From Seleniivibrio woodruffii (lineage in GTDB: Bacteria; Chrysiogenota; Deferribacteres; Deferribacterales; Geovibrionaceae), in the NCBI RefSeq assembly GCF_004339245.1, contig NZ_SMGG01000003.1:461106-525105 (forward strand): a stretch of DNA of 64,000 nt, written 5' to 3'. Positions 53,565 through 62,751 of this stretch are shown here, one piece after another (the stretch's first letter is position 1; each line of letters opens with the position of its first letter). Position numbers and translations under genes: made by a program. The notes beneath the pieces are model-generated. The model searched no databases. It was not told the DNA's origin and saw only the letters and a program-made list of their open reading frames with translations.

Positions 53565-56282
53565 ATGAGACAGATTACGCTGAGCAGAAGATCTGTTTTG
53601 AAAGCGGCCGGTATTGCCGGGGCTGCATCGCTTATGGGCGTCAACCTCAGCCCTGCGCATGCGGCGGAGGCGGCGGCAAAGGACAGAACGGAGCAGCTTC
53701 TGAAAGACGGCTGGCATTTCGGCCACTGCCGTATGTGTATGAGAGGAACATGTCCCAACCTTTACAGGGTGCAGAACGGAGTTGTGGTTGAGATAATGGG
53801 TAACCCCAAAACCCCCACAAGCAAAGGCGCACTCTGCGCAAAAGGTCAGTCGATCATCCAGAACCTTTACAACCCCTACAGGGTAAAAACCCCCATGAAA
53901 AGAACAAATCCGAAAAAAGGTCTCTCCGAAGACCCGATGTGGGTTGAGATATCATGGGAAGAAGCAATGAGCACCACGGCGGGTGTGCTTAAAAAAGTGA
54001 GAGAGAGAGACCCCAGACGTTTTGTTTATACGGTGGGTTTCGGCGATATGGACTTTTTCTGTACTTTCCTGTTCTATTTTGCAGGAGCATACGGAACGCC
54101 CAACTACCTTAAAAGCAACGGTACTCTCTGCGTTCTCCACTACGCATCCGACCTTGTCCACGGTGTTTTTCCCGGTGTTAAACCCGATGCGACCTATGCG
54201 AAATACATCCTTGCCATGGGCATGAACCTTGGAATGGGTATCGCATCATCAGACGGCGGAGTAAGAGGCCTTCTCGACAGAGTTGTTTACGAAAAAGATA
54301 TAAAAGTGGTCTGCGTGGATCCCCACTGCGGTCCCGATGCTTCAAAGACAGAATGGGTGCCGATACGCCCCGGAGGCGAGCTGGCATTCATGATGGGCGT
54401 TATCCACAGTATGATATTCGAAGTGAAGAAACTCGACTTCGATTTCCTCCAGTGGCGCACAAACTCGCCCTATCTGATAGGTCCCGACGGCTACTACGCC
54501 AGAGGAACCGACGGCAAACCCCAGATACTCGACTCGGCTGACGGCAAGGTCAAATCCTTTGACGACCCGACGCTGAAAACACCCGATATTTATGCTGTGA
54601 ATGTTGATGTGAACGGCGTTAAAGCCACCGCATCTTTTGTCCATGTTAAAAACGGATTCAAAACATACACCCCCGAATGGGCGGCAAAAAAATCCGGCAT
54701 CCCTGCCAAAAAGATACGTCAGATCGCCAAAGACTTCATAGATAATGCAAGCATCGGCGAAACCATAGAGCTTATGAACGGTAAGGGTGAAAAAGTGATC
54801 CTGCCCAAAAGAACCTCTGTATGCGAAGGAAAACGGGGCATAAAAAACATGCGTGACGGCGTTCCCGCAGACCTTATGACAAAGATGATGAACATGTTGG
54901 TGGGTTCGATTGACGTCCCCGGCGGTATGCTCGGAACCCAGAGAGGACCTTATCTGAAACCTGATAAGGATGGCGTTGTTGAGCCCAAAGGCGAAGCTCG
55001 CTACAAAGACCCTGTCTATCCTCCTCAGCATCTCAACCTGTCGGAGTATTTCCCGCACAAACACACCCTGCCCACTCTGGCGTTCAAGGTTGCCGCTGAC
55101 CCTAAAAAATACGGGCTTGAATACGAGGTCGACGCACTGCTCACTGTAGGCGGAAACCCCATTGCAAGCACCACAGAGCCTTATGCGGTTGCAGATTCGG
55201 TTGCGAAGATACCCTTCTCCGCAACTGTTGCATACCATTATGACGAAATGGCGCACATGTCTGATATCCTGCTTCCCTGCCATGCGCTTCTGGAAAAAGA
55301 ATCCGTGAACTGCTACGAGGGTGCGTTCGACGTTTACACCAAAGAGACTGTCACCAAAAAAGTCATGATGTACAGAGAACCTTTCAAACCTGTCTACAAC
55401 TCAAGACAGCCGCAGGACATCATCATCGAGCTTTGCGAAAGGATCGGCATGATCAACGAGTTCAACGCCAACGTCAACAAGACCGGTGTAATGCTCGGTG
55501 AGATCACCTTTGCCAAACTGCCCGAAGCCGACAAACTCCAGCCCGGTGTCCGCTACTCCATCAGAGAGATATGGGACAGAGGCGTGCGTTCATACTTCCA
55601 CAAGTCTCTGGCAGATATGGCCAAAGAAGGTATGCTTGTAATGGATCTGGCTCCTGCGGACGCATATAACTCCTCATGGTTTAAAAAGGGCGAAACCAGA
55701 CACCCCGTCTATTTTGAACGTCTCAAAAAATCCGGCGACGGCCTGCGCAAGTTCTTTACAGAGTATAAGGACAAGGTCTATCTGCCCGATTTCGACCTCG
55801 ACGATCAGCTCCAGTATTATGAAGCGGTCATCAAATGGCGTCCGAAAAAGCTCACCGAAGTCAAAAAAGGCGATAAATACGACATGATATCCATCAACTG
55901 GAAGACTCCGACATCTCCCATGAGAAGTGCCGGAAACGACCAGATGCCCTATCTGAACGAAGCCAGCGAAACCTTTGACCCCGCATACGGCAAGTTCTCC
56001 ATCAACACGAAGACAGCCAAAGAGAAGGGTATCAAAGAGGGCGATACCATATGGGTTGAATCCGAAAGCGGCAAGATCAAAGGTCAGGTGCATATCACAG
56101 AGCTTATCTTCCCCGATGTTGTCGGTGTTGCCGGTGCGCTGGGACGTCTGGTGGACAGTCTCGGCAAAAAAGCCGCTTCATACCCAATGTACAACAAACT
56201 GACCAACGCCAAGATATCCGATTGCTGCGCTGTGGCCATCGGCGTGTCTAACTCCGTTCCGGTCAGAATCTATAAGGCGTAA
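53565..56282 (+). CDS. Respiratory molybdoenzyme of the ArrA/ArxA/TtrA/SoeA-like group, substrate unknown
   Basis: A 905-residue enzyme with a twin-arginine signal (LSRRSVLKAAG) and a cleavage site near AHAAEA. The 4Fe-4S ligands are C55-x2-C58-x4-C63-x27-C91 (HCRMCMRGTCP). The motifs NPYRVKTPMKRTNPKKGL and SPYLIGPDGYYARG are shared with arsenate, arsenite, tetrathionate and sulfite-type enzymes. Cys189 in GTLCVLHYASDLVHG is the likely Mo ligand. The arsenate-reductase diagnostic region is not recognisable, so I do not call it arrA. A ferredoxin subunit, chaperone and porin follow; a membrane subunit does not, so the enzyme is probably soluble in the periplasm and fed by a cytochrome. Confidence 0.85.
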   Translation: MRQITLSRRSVLKAAGIAGAASLMGVNLSPAHAAEAAAKDRTEQLLKDGWHFGHCRMCMRGTCPNLYRVQNGVVVEIMGNPKTPTSKGALCAKGQSIIQNLYNPYRVKTPMKRTNPKKGLSEDPMWVEISWEEAMSTTAGVLKKVRERDPRRFVYTVGFGDMDFFCTFLFYFAGAYGTPNYLKSNGTLCVLHYASDLVHGVFPGVKPDATYAKYILAMGMNLGMGIASSDGGVRGLLDRVVYEKDIKVVCVDPHCGPDASKTEWVPIRPGGELAFMMGVIHSMIFEVKKLDFDFLQWRTNSPYLIGPDGYYARGTDGKPQILDSADGKVKSFDDPTLKTPDIYAVNVDVNGVKATASFVHVKNGFKTYTPEWAAKKSGIPAKKIRQIAKDFIDNASIGETIELMNGKGEKVILPKRTSVCEGKRGIKNMRDGVPADLMTKMMNMLVGSIDVPGGMLGTQRGPYLKPDKDGVVEPKGEARYKDPVYPPQHLNLSEYFPHKHTLPTLAFKVAADPKKYGLEYEVDALLTVGGNPIASTTEPYAVADSVAKIPFSATVAYHYDEMAHMSDILLPCHALLEKESVNCYEGAFDVYTKETVTKKVMMYREPFKPVYNSRQPQDIIIELCERIGMINEFNANVNKTGVMLGEITFAKLPEADKLQPGVRYSIREIWDRGVRSYFHKSLADMAKEGMLVMDLAPADAYNSSWFKKGETRHPVYFERLKKSGDGLRKFFTEYKDKVYLPDFDLDDQLQYYEAVIKWRPKKLTEVKKGDKYDMISINWKTPTSPMRSAGNDQMPYLNEASETFDPAYGKFSINTKTAKEKGIKEGDTIWVESESGKIKGQVHITELIFPDVVGVAGALGRLVDSLGKKAASYPMYNKLTNAKISDCCAVAIGVSNSVPVRIYKA

Positions 56283-56294
56283 CGGGAGGATGCA

Positions 56295-56903
56295 ATGAGA
56301 TACGCAATGATACTTGATAGAAGAAGATGTTATGCCTGTCAGGGCTGCACTGTTGCATGTAAAGTCGCAAATGCCACGCCTCCGGGAACGTTCTGGACAA
56401 AGACCCTTTCCGTTGAAAAGGGAAAGTTCCCCAATGCGCATATGGAGTATATGCCCCTGATATGCAACCACTGCGACAACGCTCCCTGTGTTCACGTCTG
56501 TCCCACAAAGGCATCGAAAAAACTCGCCGACGGCACAGTTCAGGTGACGGCATCAGAGTGTATCGGCTGTCAGATGTGTATGGAGGCCTGCCCCTACGGC
56601 GCAAGGTATTTCAACAGCGACGACAAGCCTACCTACTGGAGCGAAACAGGAAAGCAGAGCGAATATGAGGCCGCAAGGATGAAAGAGCACGTAACCAACA
56701 CTGTTGATAAGTGCACATTCTGCGCCCCCAGACGTGAGAAAGGCCTTACACCTGCGTGTGTTGCCACATGTCCCGGTGTTGCAAGATTTTTCGGCGATCT
56801 GGACGACCCCGAAAGCGAGGTCTCCAAGCTCTTCAAAAAATATAACCCCAAACCTTATAAACCTGAAAAGGGAACGAGACCGAGGGTTTTCTACATCGAG
56901 TAA
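56295..56903 (+). CDS. Four-cluster ferredoxin subunit of the molybdoenzyme
   Basis: A 202-residue PsrB/ArrB-type protein. Cysteine groups are CYACQGCTVACKVAN, CNHCDNAPCVHVCP, CIGCQMCMEACPYG and CTFC...CVATCPG. It ends with TRPRVFYIE, as its PsrB relative at 46758 does with TRPNIYYIQ. It lies 12 bases after the catalytic gene, with GGGAGG as ribosome site. Exported together with the Tat partner. Confidence 0.92.
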   Translation: MRYAMILDRRRCYACQGCTVACKVANATPPGTFWTKTLSVEKGKFPNAHMEYMPLICNHCDNAPCVHVCPTKASKKLADGTVQVTASECIGCQMCMEACPYGARYFNSDDKPTYWSETGKQSEYEAARMKEHVTNTVDKCTFCAPRREKGLTPACVATCPGVARFFGDLDDPESEVSKLFKKYNPKPYKPEKGTRPRVFYIE

Positions 56904-56959
56904 CGAACAGGCAGTGCGGCGGAACATCCGCCGCACACCTTAACACCGGAGGCTGAAAA

Positions 56960-57595
56960 ATGAGCAGTGATATTGAAGAAAAAACCATGGCGGCCGAAAA
57001 CGAGGCGGAAATCCTTCTGCTTCTGGCTGCATTCTATAATTTTAATCCCGAATCTTCATCCATCGATGCCATGAAGAATGTGGACGTTGAGTCCATAGGC
57101 GATGACGAAGTAAGGGAATGTTTCAGAAAGATAACGGGATATGCGAACGATACCGTGGCGGGAGAGGAGAGCGATCCGGTCATTGAGCTTAAAAGGGACT
57201 GGACGAAACTCTTCAGGGGGGTATCTCCCGCTTACGGCCCGAAAGCACCCTATGAGGCTCTTTATACAGGCGACAAAGGAACTAAGCTCTTTTCGGATCT
57301 TACCCAGCTGTATCTTGATGAAGGCTACTGCGGCTATTCCGAGCTGAAGAACCGTCAGGACTACATAGGGGTGGAGCTTGACTTTGCAGGTTTTCTTGCC
57401 CTTCTGAGGGTGAATGCTCTGAACGCAGGCGACAGCGCCGAGTTTGACAGGCTTTCAGAAGTGCTTGAGAGTTTTGTCAGAGAGCATGTGGGGAGCTGGT
57501 TTCCGCAGTTTTATAAAGAGGCGCAGGAGCATATCGGCACAGATTATTACAGGGGAGTTCTTGACCTCACGGCCATCATGCTCCGTTTGACTTAA
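56960..57595 (+). CDS. TorD-family chaperone for the molybdoenzyme
   Basis: A 211-residue helical protein. KAPYEALYTG and QDYIGVELDFAGFLALL are the family's conserved segments. It likely binds the Tat signal of the enzyme at 53565. It lies 56 bases after the ferredoxin gene, following a GGAGG site. Confidence 0.9.
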   Translation: MSSDIEEKTMAAENEAEILLLLAAFYNFNPESSSIDAMKNVDVESIGDDEVRECFRKITGYANDTVAGEESDPVIELKRDWTKLFRGVSPAYGPKAPYEALYTGDKGTKLFSDLTQLYLDEGYCGYSELKNRQDYIGVELDFAGFLALLRVNALNAGDSAEFDRLSEVLESFVREHVGSWFPQFYKEAQEHIGTDYYRGVLDLTAIMLRLT

Positions 57596-57617
57596 CGGAT
57601 CTTTAAAAGGAGATAAC

Positions 57618-58853
57618 ATGAGAAACATATTTATAGCTTTTATTGCGGCTGTATTCCTGACAGGAACAGCTTCCGCTGCGGACAACGTTAAAGAGATGTT
57701 TTCGCAGGGAACTGTGAAGGGCGAGATAAGGCTTCTCGACTTCACCAGAGATTTTGAAAAAACAACAAACACCAGAAGCGACACTGCCATAGGCGGCCTT
57801 TTCTATTATAAGACAGCGCCTCTGAAAGGTATTTCCTTCGGTGCGGCATTCGGCACCGTTAACGACATCAACAGCGATGATGACGACACGGTTTACGGCA
57901 TCCTTCAGAAAGATACTGACGGTACTCACACCAGCTTCTCACGCATGCAGGAATACTACGTTCAGGGAGAATGGTTCAAAACCGTTATTAAATACGGAGC
58001 GCAGGAGATCCGCACGCCTTTTATGGAGGTGCACGACCTGCGTATGCTCCCCAGAACTTATAAAGGATTATCTGTTGTGAACAACAGTGTGGACAGGCTG
58101 ACCCTTTCCGCTTACTACATAACCGACTCAATGGGCTGGAGCGATGAGGAGTTCATCTCCCTGTCGGATGCAGTGGCCGCCGAGCCGGGCGGAGCTTCAG
58201 CAATTGACGATGACAAAGCGATGGCAATCTTCGGTGCATCATACGATGTTCCCGTGGATTTCGTTAAAACAAACGTTCAGGGCTGGTATTACAACATGGC
58301 CGACGTTTACAGTCAGACGTTCCTGAAAGCCGCCTTCTCGAAAGATTTTGACGGTTTCAGCCTTTATGCAAAACCTTCGGTCCTCTGGCAGAAGTCTGTC
58401 GGCGACGAGCTTAACGGCGATCTGGATACACATCAGTACGGCATCAGCGGCGGTGTTAAAACTTTCGGATTCGACCTGACAGCCTTCTACGCAAAAACAG
58501 GCGACGACGGAATAGTTGCTCCCTGGGGTGACGAAAAGGCTATCATTCAGCAGGTGCTTGCCGCCGGCAGAGCCGAGGAGACGGCAACGGCAGTCAGACT
58601 GGCATATGATTTCGGAAAGCTCGGAGTGAAAGGCCTCAGCGCATATGTGTTCTACTCTGACTACGATGTTCCCGCTTCCACCGGCAAAGATATGACAGAG
58701 ACCGACTACAGTGTTCAGTATGCTTTCTCAGGCTCGCTTGACGGTCTGGGTCTGCGTGCCAGATATGCCGACATCAGCATAGACGGCGGCGAAGGCTATA
58801 AAGATATAAGATATTACGTAACATATAAATTTGCCTTTGGCGGCAAAAAATAG
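57618..58853 (+). CDS. OprD-family outer-membrane porin
   Basis: A 411-residue protein with a signal peptide ending ASAAD. It has repeated amphipathic strands ending with aromatic residues. MQEYYVQGEWFKTVIKYGAQ and LGLRARYADISIDGGEGYKD resemble the OprD family found in Campylobacterota and Geobacter-like bacteria. The final strand ends YKFAFGGKK rather than in a bare Phe. It is the last gene of the molybdoenzyme operon and probably admits its substrate. Confidence 0.83.
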   Translation: MRNIFIAFIAAVFLTGTASAADNVKEMFSQGTVKGEIRLLDFTRDFEKTTNTRSDTAIGGLFYYKTAPLKGISFGAAFGTVNDINSDDDDTVYGILQKDTDGTHTSFSRMQEYYVQGEWFKTVIKYGAQEIRTPFMEVHDLRMLPRTYKGLSVVNNSVDRLTLSAYYITDSMGWSDEEFISLSDAVAAEPGGASAIDDDKAMAIFGASYDVPVDFVKTNVQGWYYNMADVYSQTFLKAAFSKDFDGFSLYAKPSVLWQKSVGDELNGDLDTHQYGISGGVKTFGFDLTAFYAKTGDDGIVAPWGDEKAIIQQVLAAGRAEETATAVRLAYDFGKLGVKGLSAYVFYSDYDVPASTGKDMTETDYSVQYAFSGSLDGLGLRARYADISIDGGEGYKDIRYYVTYKFAFGGKK

Positions 58854-58935
58854 AGAGATTTCTCAGCTCATCAACTGCTCTGTTTGCTCATTTCTCCTGT
58901 AGGTAGAGAATAAGCATATAAGACAGCCTCCATTC

Positions 58936-58960
58936 GGGCGGGATAATTTCCCGCCCTTTC
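58936..58960 (+). terminator. Terminator after the molybdoenzyme operon
   Basis: GGGCGGGA (58936-58943) pairs perfectly with TCCCGCCC (58949-58956), loop TAATT, followed by TTTCTT. Confidence 0.85.
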
Positions 58961-59006
58961 TTGCATAATTGTAGTCCCTCCAATTATAATTATTCTGGTA
59001 CTGTTT

Positions 59007-60281
59007 ATGTGTGAACTTTCGATATATGGTATGCATATGAGTATAAACAGACGGGAATCACCTTTCAGACATCTTATCAAGGCTCATGGCGGGTTCATTA
59101 ACTTTGACAATGCCGCCACTACACCCCCTTTTATCGCTGTGATGAAAGCGATAGATGATTTTTCGGATTGCTATCCCTCCGTACACAGAGGCTCCGGAAG
59201 AAGAGCGGATCATTGTTCCGGTCTGTATGAGAAGACCAGAGCGGATATACTCGATTTTTTCGGGACGGACAGCAGTACCCATACCGCCATATACACCCGA
59301 AACACCACCGAAAGTATAAACAGGCTGGCTGAACTTGCACCCCGCAAAGACAAAACAGTTATTGTTACCGAGATGGAGCACCATTCAAACGATCTGCCGT
59401 GGAGGCAGAGGTTTGCGGAAACACTGCATGTTCTGACGGATGCCTCTGGCAGACTGGATCTGAATCATCTGGAAGCACTCCTGAAGAACCGTGCGGGCAG
59501 GGTTGCCATTGTCTCTGTCAGCGGTGCGTCAAATGTCACAGGGTTCATCAACCCGATTCGTGAGACGGCGGCTCTCGCACACCGGTATGGTGCGATGATA
59601 TGTGTGGATGCGGCACAGCTTGCTCCCCACAGGCGGATAGATATGAAGGCGGACGGCATAGATTTTCTGGCCTTTTCGGGGCATAAGATGTATGCGCCGT
59701 TCGGTATAGGCGGCCTGATAGGCAGAAAGGATTTTTTCAGCAGTGCGGAACCCTGTATGTGCGGAGGCGGTACTGTGAATCTTGTCACAAAGGATCTGGT
59801 CACATGGGCGGATCCTCCGGCCAGATTTGAAGCGGGTACACCTAACCTGATGGGAGCGGTTGCTCTGGGGGCGGCACTGAGGGTTCTTAAAGAATCCGGA
59901 ATGGATCGCATTGAAGCATGGGAATCGGCTCTGGCAAACCATATCATAGACAGGCTCTCTCAGATTGAAGGCTTAAAACTCTTCTCCCGCAAGGACGGCA
60001 CAGGTGTCATAAGTTTCAATATGGAAGGTATATTTCATAAGACGCTTGCGGACAGGCTGAGCTATGAGGCGGGAATAGAGGTGCGCAGCGGCTGTTTCTG
60101 TGCACAGCCCTATGTGCAGAAACTTTTGGGTATCGACCCTGCGGCTATATCCGGATTTTCAGCGGAAGAAGGGCGTCCGGGAATGGTCAGGATCAGTCCC
60201 GGACTTTATAACACATATGATGAAGCCGACAGGCTCTGCGAGTTTCTTATCAGCATCCGTGGGGAAGTTCATTCTGGATAG
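59007..60281 (+). CDS. Class-V aminotransferase: cysteine desulfurase / selenocysteine lyase-like
   Basis: A 424-residue PLP enzyme. NFDNAATTPP at the start, EMEHHSNDLPW, the PLP-binding lysine in FSGHKMYAPFGIGG and the active-site cysteine loop RSGCFCAQPYV all match group-II desulfurases of the CsdA/SufS kind. It would release sulfur or selenium from Cys/Sec. ATG codons at 59007, 59031 and 59037 are all in frame and none has a clear ribosome site. The last 32 bases overlap the convergent rhodanese gene. With a tRNA-Sec gene and a YedE-like carrier in the window, a selenium role is possible but not proven. Confidence 0.85.
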   Translation: MCELSIYGMHMSINRRESPFRHLIKAHGGFINFDNAATTPPFIAVMKAIDDFSDCYPSVHRGSGRRADHCSGLYEKTRADILDFFGTDSSTHTAIYTRNTTESINRLAELAPRKDKTVIVTEMEHHSNDLPWRQRFAETLHVLTDASGRLDLNHLEALLKNRAGRVAIVSVSGASNVTGFINPIRETAALAHRYGAMICVDAAQLAPHRRIDMKADGIDFLAFSGHKMYAPFGIGGLIGRKDFFSSAEPCMCGGGTVNLVTKDLVTWADPPARFEAGTPNLMGAVALGAALRVLKESGMDRIEAWESALANHIIDRLSQIEGLKLFSRKDGTGVISFNMEGIFHKTLADRLSYEAGIEVRSGCFCAQPYVQKLLGIDPAAISGFSAEEGRPGMVRISPGLYNTYDEADRLCEFLISIRGEVHSG

Positions 60282-60675
60282 GAAGTCCGGATTTAACCCA
60301 TGAATCCACTCCGCCTGAAAGTATTCTTACCCTTTTGTCCGGATATTTCGCCCTGATCATCTGTGCCGCAAGTGCAGCTTCTTTTTCGTCGTTAGCTATA
60401 ATTACAATCTGATTATACTTTTTAACCTCGTCGATCCTGTTGTTCAGATATCTCATGGGCATGTTGATGCTTTTTGGGGCGTGAAATATTGAGTATTCTA
60501 TGTAGGGTCTTATGTCGTAATAGACCGTTTCCTTTGCGGATTCCATCATTTTTGCCAGCTCCGCAGGGGCTATCATAACGTTCTGAACCTTAGATGTTTT
60601 TGCCGGAGCCGATGAAAAGGTGCTTTGCGAGTACGCCAGCAATAAGATCAGAATAAGGATAAGCGGTTTTTTCAT
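60250..60675 (-). CDS. Exported rhodanese-fold protein lacking the catalytic Cys
   Basis: A 141-residue protein with a signal peptide (LILILILLLAYSQS). The rhodanese fold is complete (VYYDIRPYIEYSIFHAPKSI and ILSGGVDSWVKSGLPI). The active-site loop reads IIANDEKEAAL where a Cys is expected, so sulfur transfer in the classical way is not possible. It overlaps the YeeE-like gene by four bases (ATGA) and ends inside the convergent desulfurase gene. A binding or sensing role is likelier. Confidence 0.85.
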   Translation of the reverse strand: MKKPLILILILLLAYSQSTFSSAPAKTSKVQNVMIAPAELAKMMESAKETVYYDIRPYIEYSIFHAPKSINMPMRYLNNRIDEVKKYNQIVIIANDEKEAALAAQMIRAKYPDKRVRILSGGVDSWVKSGLPIQNELPHGC

Positions 60676-61190
60676 AACTTTCTTCTCCGCATGAAAATGA
60701 ATGTATATGAAACTCCGGCGGTGATGGTCAGTGTGAACACCCAGTGGTTTATTCCGGTGATGTCCGTCAGTGTCAGCCCCTTGCTGAATCCCATTGCGCT
60801 GAGCTGAAGGAAATACGGGTTAAAAAAATAGCCGAAAAGGATTCCGCCTGAAATAAATCCGAGCCATCCGGGGATAAGATAATCTATGTTGCCCTGTCCT
60901 GTTCCCGTTATGAGCGTTCCGGGGCAGACTCCCGCAATGGCCATCCCGATGCCGAGGAGTGACCCGCCCAAAAGGTTTCCGGCAGGGTAGGTGTCTGGCA
61001 TTGATGAGGGACTCAGCATCCCTGCACTTTTAAACGCAGATACGGCTATCAGACCGGATACGAGTGCAGACAGCATGAATTTCAGCATGCTGTTGTCGCT
61101 GAAGGCGAATTGCGCCCTTATCTTTCTGCTGTGTCCGAATCCTGACCTTTGCAGGAGAAACCCGAAAAAGAAACCGATTATAAATGACAT
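60672..61190 (-). CDS. YeeE/YedE-family transporter, C-terminal half
   Basis: A 172-residue membrane protein with four or five helices. The conserved motif MAIAGVCPGTLITG is the second of the two signature loops of YeeE/YedE (TsuA) transporters. It starts inside the last 13 bases of the N-terminal-half gene, so both should be made together. TsuA imports thiosulfate; E. coli YedE has been tied to selenium metabolism. Confidence 0.88.
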   Translation of the reverse strand: MSFIIGFFFGFLLQRSGFGHSRKIRAQFAFSDNSMLKFMLSALVSGLIAVSAFKSAGMLSPSSMPDTYPAGNLLGGSLLGIGMAIAGVCPGTLITGTGQGNIDYLIPGWLGFISGGILFGYFFNPYFLQLSAMGFSKGLTLTDITGINHWVFTLTITAGVSYTFIFMRRRKL

Positions 61191-61693
61191 TTAAGCCTCC
61201 TGAGCGTAAAGGAAGTGATGATTGCCGAGGCGAAGGCGCTTGCGAAAAAAAGAAACCCTGCGGGCGACTGCTGAATTATTCCGGATATTCCAAGCCCGCT
61301 GGTGCAGCCTCCGGCTATACATGCGCCGAACTCAATAAGTGCCCCGCTCAGAAAAAGTGCCAGCCACCAGCCTGCTGTCTGCTTTTTCGTGATGTTTGCT
61401 GTTCCGTCAGGAGTCAGCCTTAGTCTGAAATCGTTTGATAGTCGTGCCGCTGTAAATGCACCAAGAAGCATGCCTCCGAACTGCATCAGCTGAAATGTGA
61501 CCTCCGGCGGCCTCACAAACTTGAAAAAAAGCAGTTCGTTCCAGGGTGCATTCAGGTAGCGACCTGCCCAGCTGCCGATGGTGAGAAACCCTCCGGATGC
61601 TCCGAGAACAGTTCCTCCGTATACACAGCAGACCGCCGCCAGAAGGCCTGTCAGTGCCCCTGTGAACCATGGTGACCATATTTTTTGATTCAT
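61178..61693 (-). CDS. YeeE/YedE-family transporter, N-terminal half
   Basis: A 171-residue membrane protein with four or five helices, and the first signature loop ACIAGGCTSGLGISG. Together with the next gene it makes up one full-length TsuA-type carrier, which is a single chain of about 350 residues in other species. It is the first gene of a three-gene operon with the rhodanese-like protein. Confidence 0.88.
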   Translation of the reverse strand: MNQKIWSPWFTGALTGLLAAVCCVYGGTVLGASGGFLTIGSWAGRYLNAPWNELLFFKFVRPPEVTFQLMQFGGMLLGAFTAARLSNDFRLRLTPDGTANITKKQTAGWWLALFLSGALIEFGACIAGGCTSGLGISGIIQQSPAGFLFFASAFASAIITSFTLRRLKCHL

Positions 61694-61814
61694 AATAAAT
61701 AACCTCTACCGCCATATGCAGGTGTTTATATGATATTGCGGCAGAAAGATAATCCGGAAAAGTACCAGATGCCGTTAATAGAAGGGGACAAGAATGGCAT
61801 GAAAAGATAAAAAA

Positions 61815-61838
61815 AAAGCGGCCCCGTGAGGCCGCTTT
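61815..61838 (-). terminator. Strong terminator of metNIQ
   Basis: AAAGCGGCC pairs with GGCCGCTTT around a short loop. On the minus strand it is followed by at least nine T, as expected for a rho-independent end of the met operon. Confidence 0.92.
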
Positions 61839-61859
61839 GCAGATTTTTATCCTGATTTC

Positions 61860-62720
61860 TTATTGAAGCAGAAGCTGTGCGGGCAGTATCGCACCCTTGT
61901 ACTTATCAACTATAAACTTTGTAACATCTTCGGAAACAAGCACATCGGCCAGTTTTTTAAGAGCTTCCTCGTTCTCTCTGCCTGCTTTGACAACAAGAAT
62001 GTTGGCATAGGGGGAGTCGGAGTTCTCTATGAAGAGTGCGTCCTTGGAGGGGTTAAGTCCGCCTTCCAGAGCATAGTTAGTGTTGATGACTGCGGCGGCA
62101 ACGTCGGCAAGGGCACGGGGAAGCTGTGCGGCATCAAGAGTTTTGAGTTTCAGCTTTTTGGGGTTCTCGACAACGTCCTGAACGGTGCCTGATATTCCAA
62201 CTCCCTCTTTCAGCTTTATGAGGCCAGCTTTTTCAAGCAGAGCCAGTGCACGGCCTGCGTTTGAGGGGTCGTTGGGGATTGCTACCACTCCGACTTCGCC
62301 GATCTCGGCTATTGTTTTAGCCTTTTTTGAGTATACGCCGATGGGTTCTATGTGAACCTTTGCTGTTGCCTTTAGGCTGAGTTTGTTGTCCTTGCTGAAG
62401 GATTCCAGATAGGGAGTATGCTGAAAATAGTTTGCATCCAGTTCGCCTTTGTCCAGGGCGAGATTGGGCTGAACGTAGTCTGTGAACTGAATGATCTCAA
62501 GTGTAACGCCCTCTTTTGCAAGGATGGGTTTCACAAACTCAAGGATCTCCGCATGGGGAACGGGAGTTGCGCCTACCTTGATAACCACTGGAGCGGCTGT
62601 TTCCGGTGCCTTTGTTTCAGCGGGAGCGGCCTCCTCCTCTTTCTTTTTGGAGCATCCGGCGATAACGAATACTGCTGTGAGAGCCAGAAGAACGACAGTT
62701 AAAAAACCTCTGAATTTCAT
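61860..62720 (-). CDS. metQ: Methionine ABC transporter substrate-binding lipoprotein MetQ
   Basis: A 286-residue NlpA/MetQ protein. The lipobox VIAGC is at about residue 23, then a charged linker. The domain has GATPVPHAEILEFVKPIL, AIPNDPSNAGRALALLEKAG and NTNYALEGGL. It binds methionine in the periplasm and delivers it to MetI. It lies 31 bases after metI, with GGAGG before ATG 62720. Confidence 0.95.
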   Translation of the reverse strand: MKFRGFLTVVLLALTAVFVIAGCSKKKEEEAAPAETKAPETAAPVVIKVGATPVPHAEILEFVKPILAKEGVTLEIIQFTDYVQPNLALDKGELDANYFQHTPYLESFSKDNKLSLKATAKVHIEPIGVYSKKAKTIAEIGEVGVVAIPNDPSNAGRALALLEKAGLIKLKEGVGISGTVQDVVENPKKLKLKTLDAAQLPRALADVAAAVINTNYALEGGLNPSKDALFIENSDSPYANILVVKAGRENEEALKKLADVLVSEDVTKFIVDKYKGAILPAQLLLQ

Positions 62721-62751
62721 CTATACCTCCGTGGGGCAAAAAAGCCCTCGC

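Noticed and set aside
53565-56282. Naming the molybdoenzyme arrA (respiratory arsenate reductase)
   Set aside because: General branch motifs fit, but I cannot find the diagnostic arsenate-reductase stretch, and the Mo-ligand region differs. I kept the broader call.
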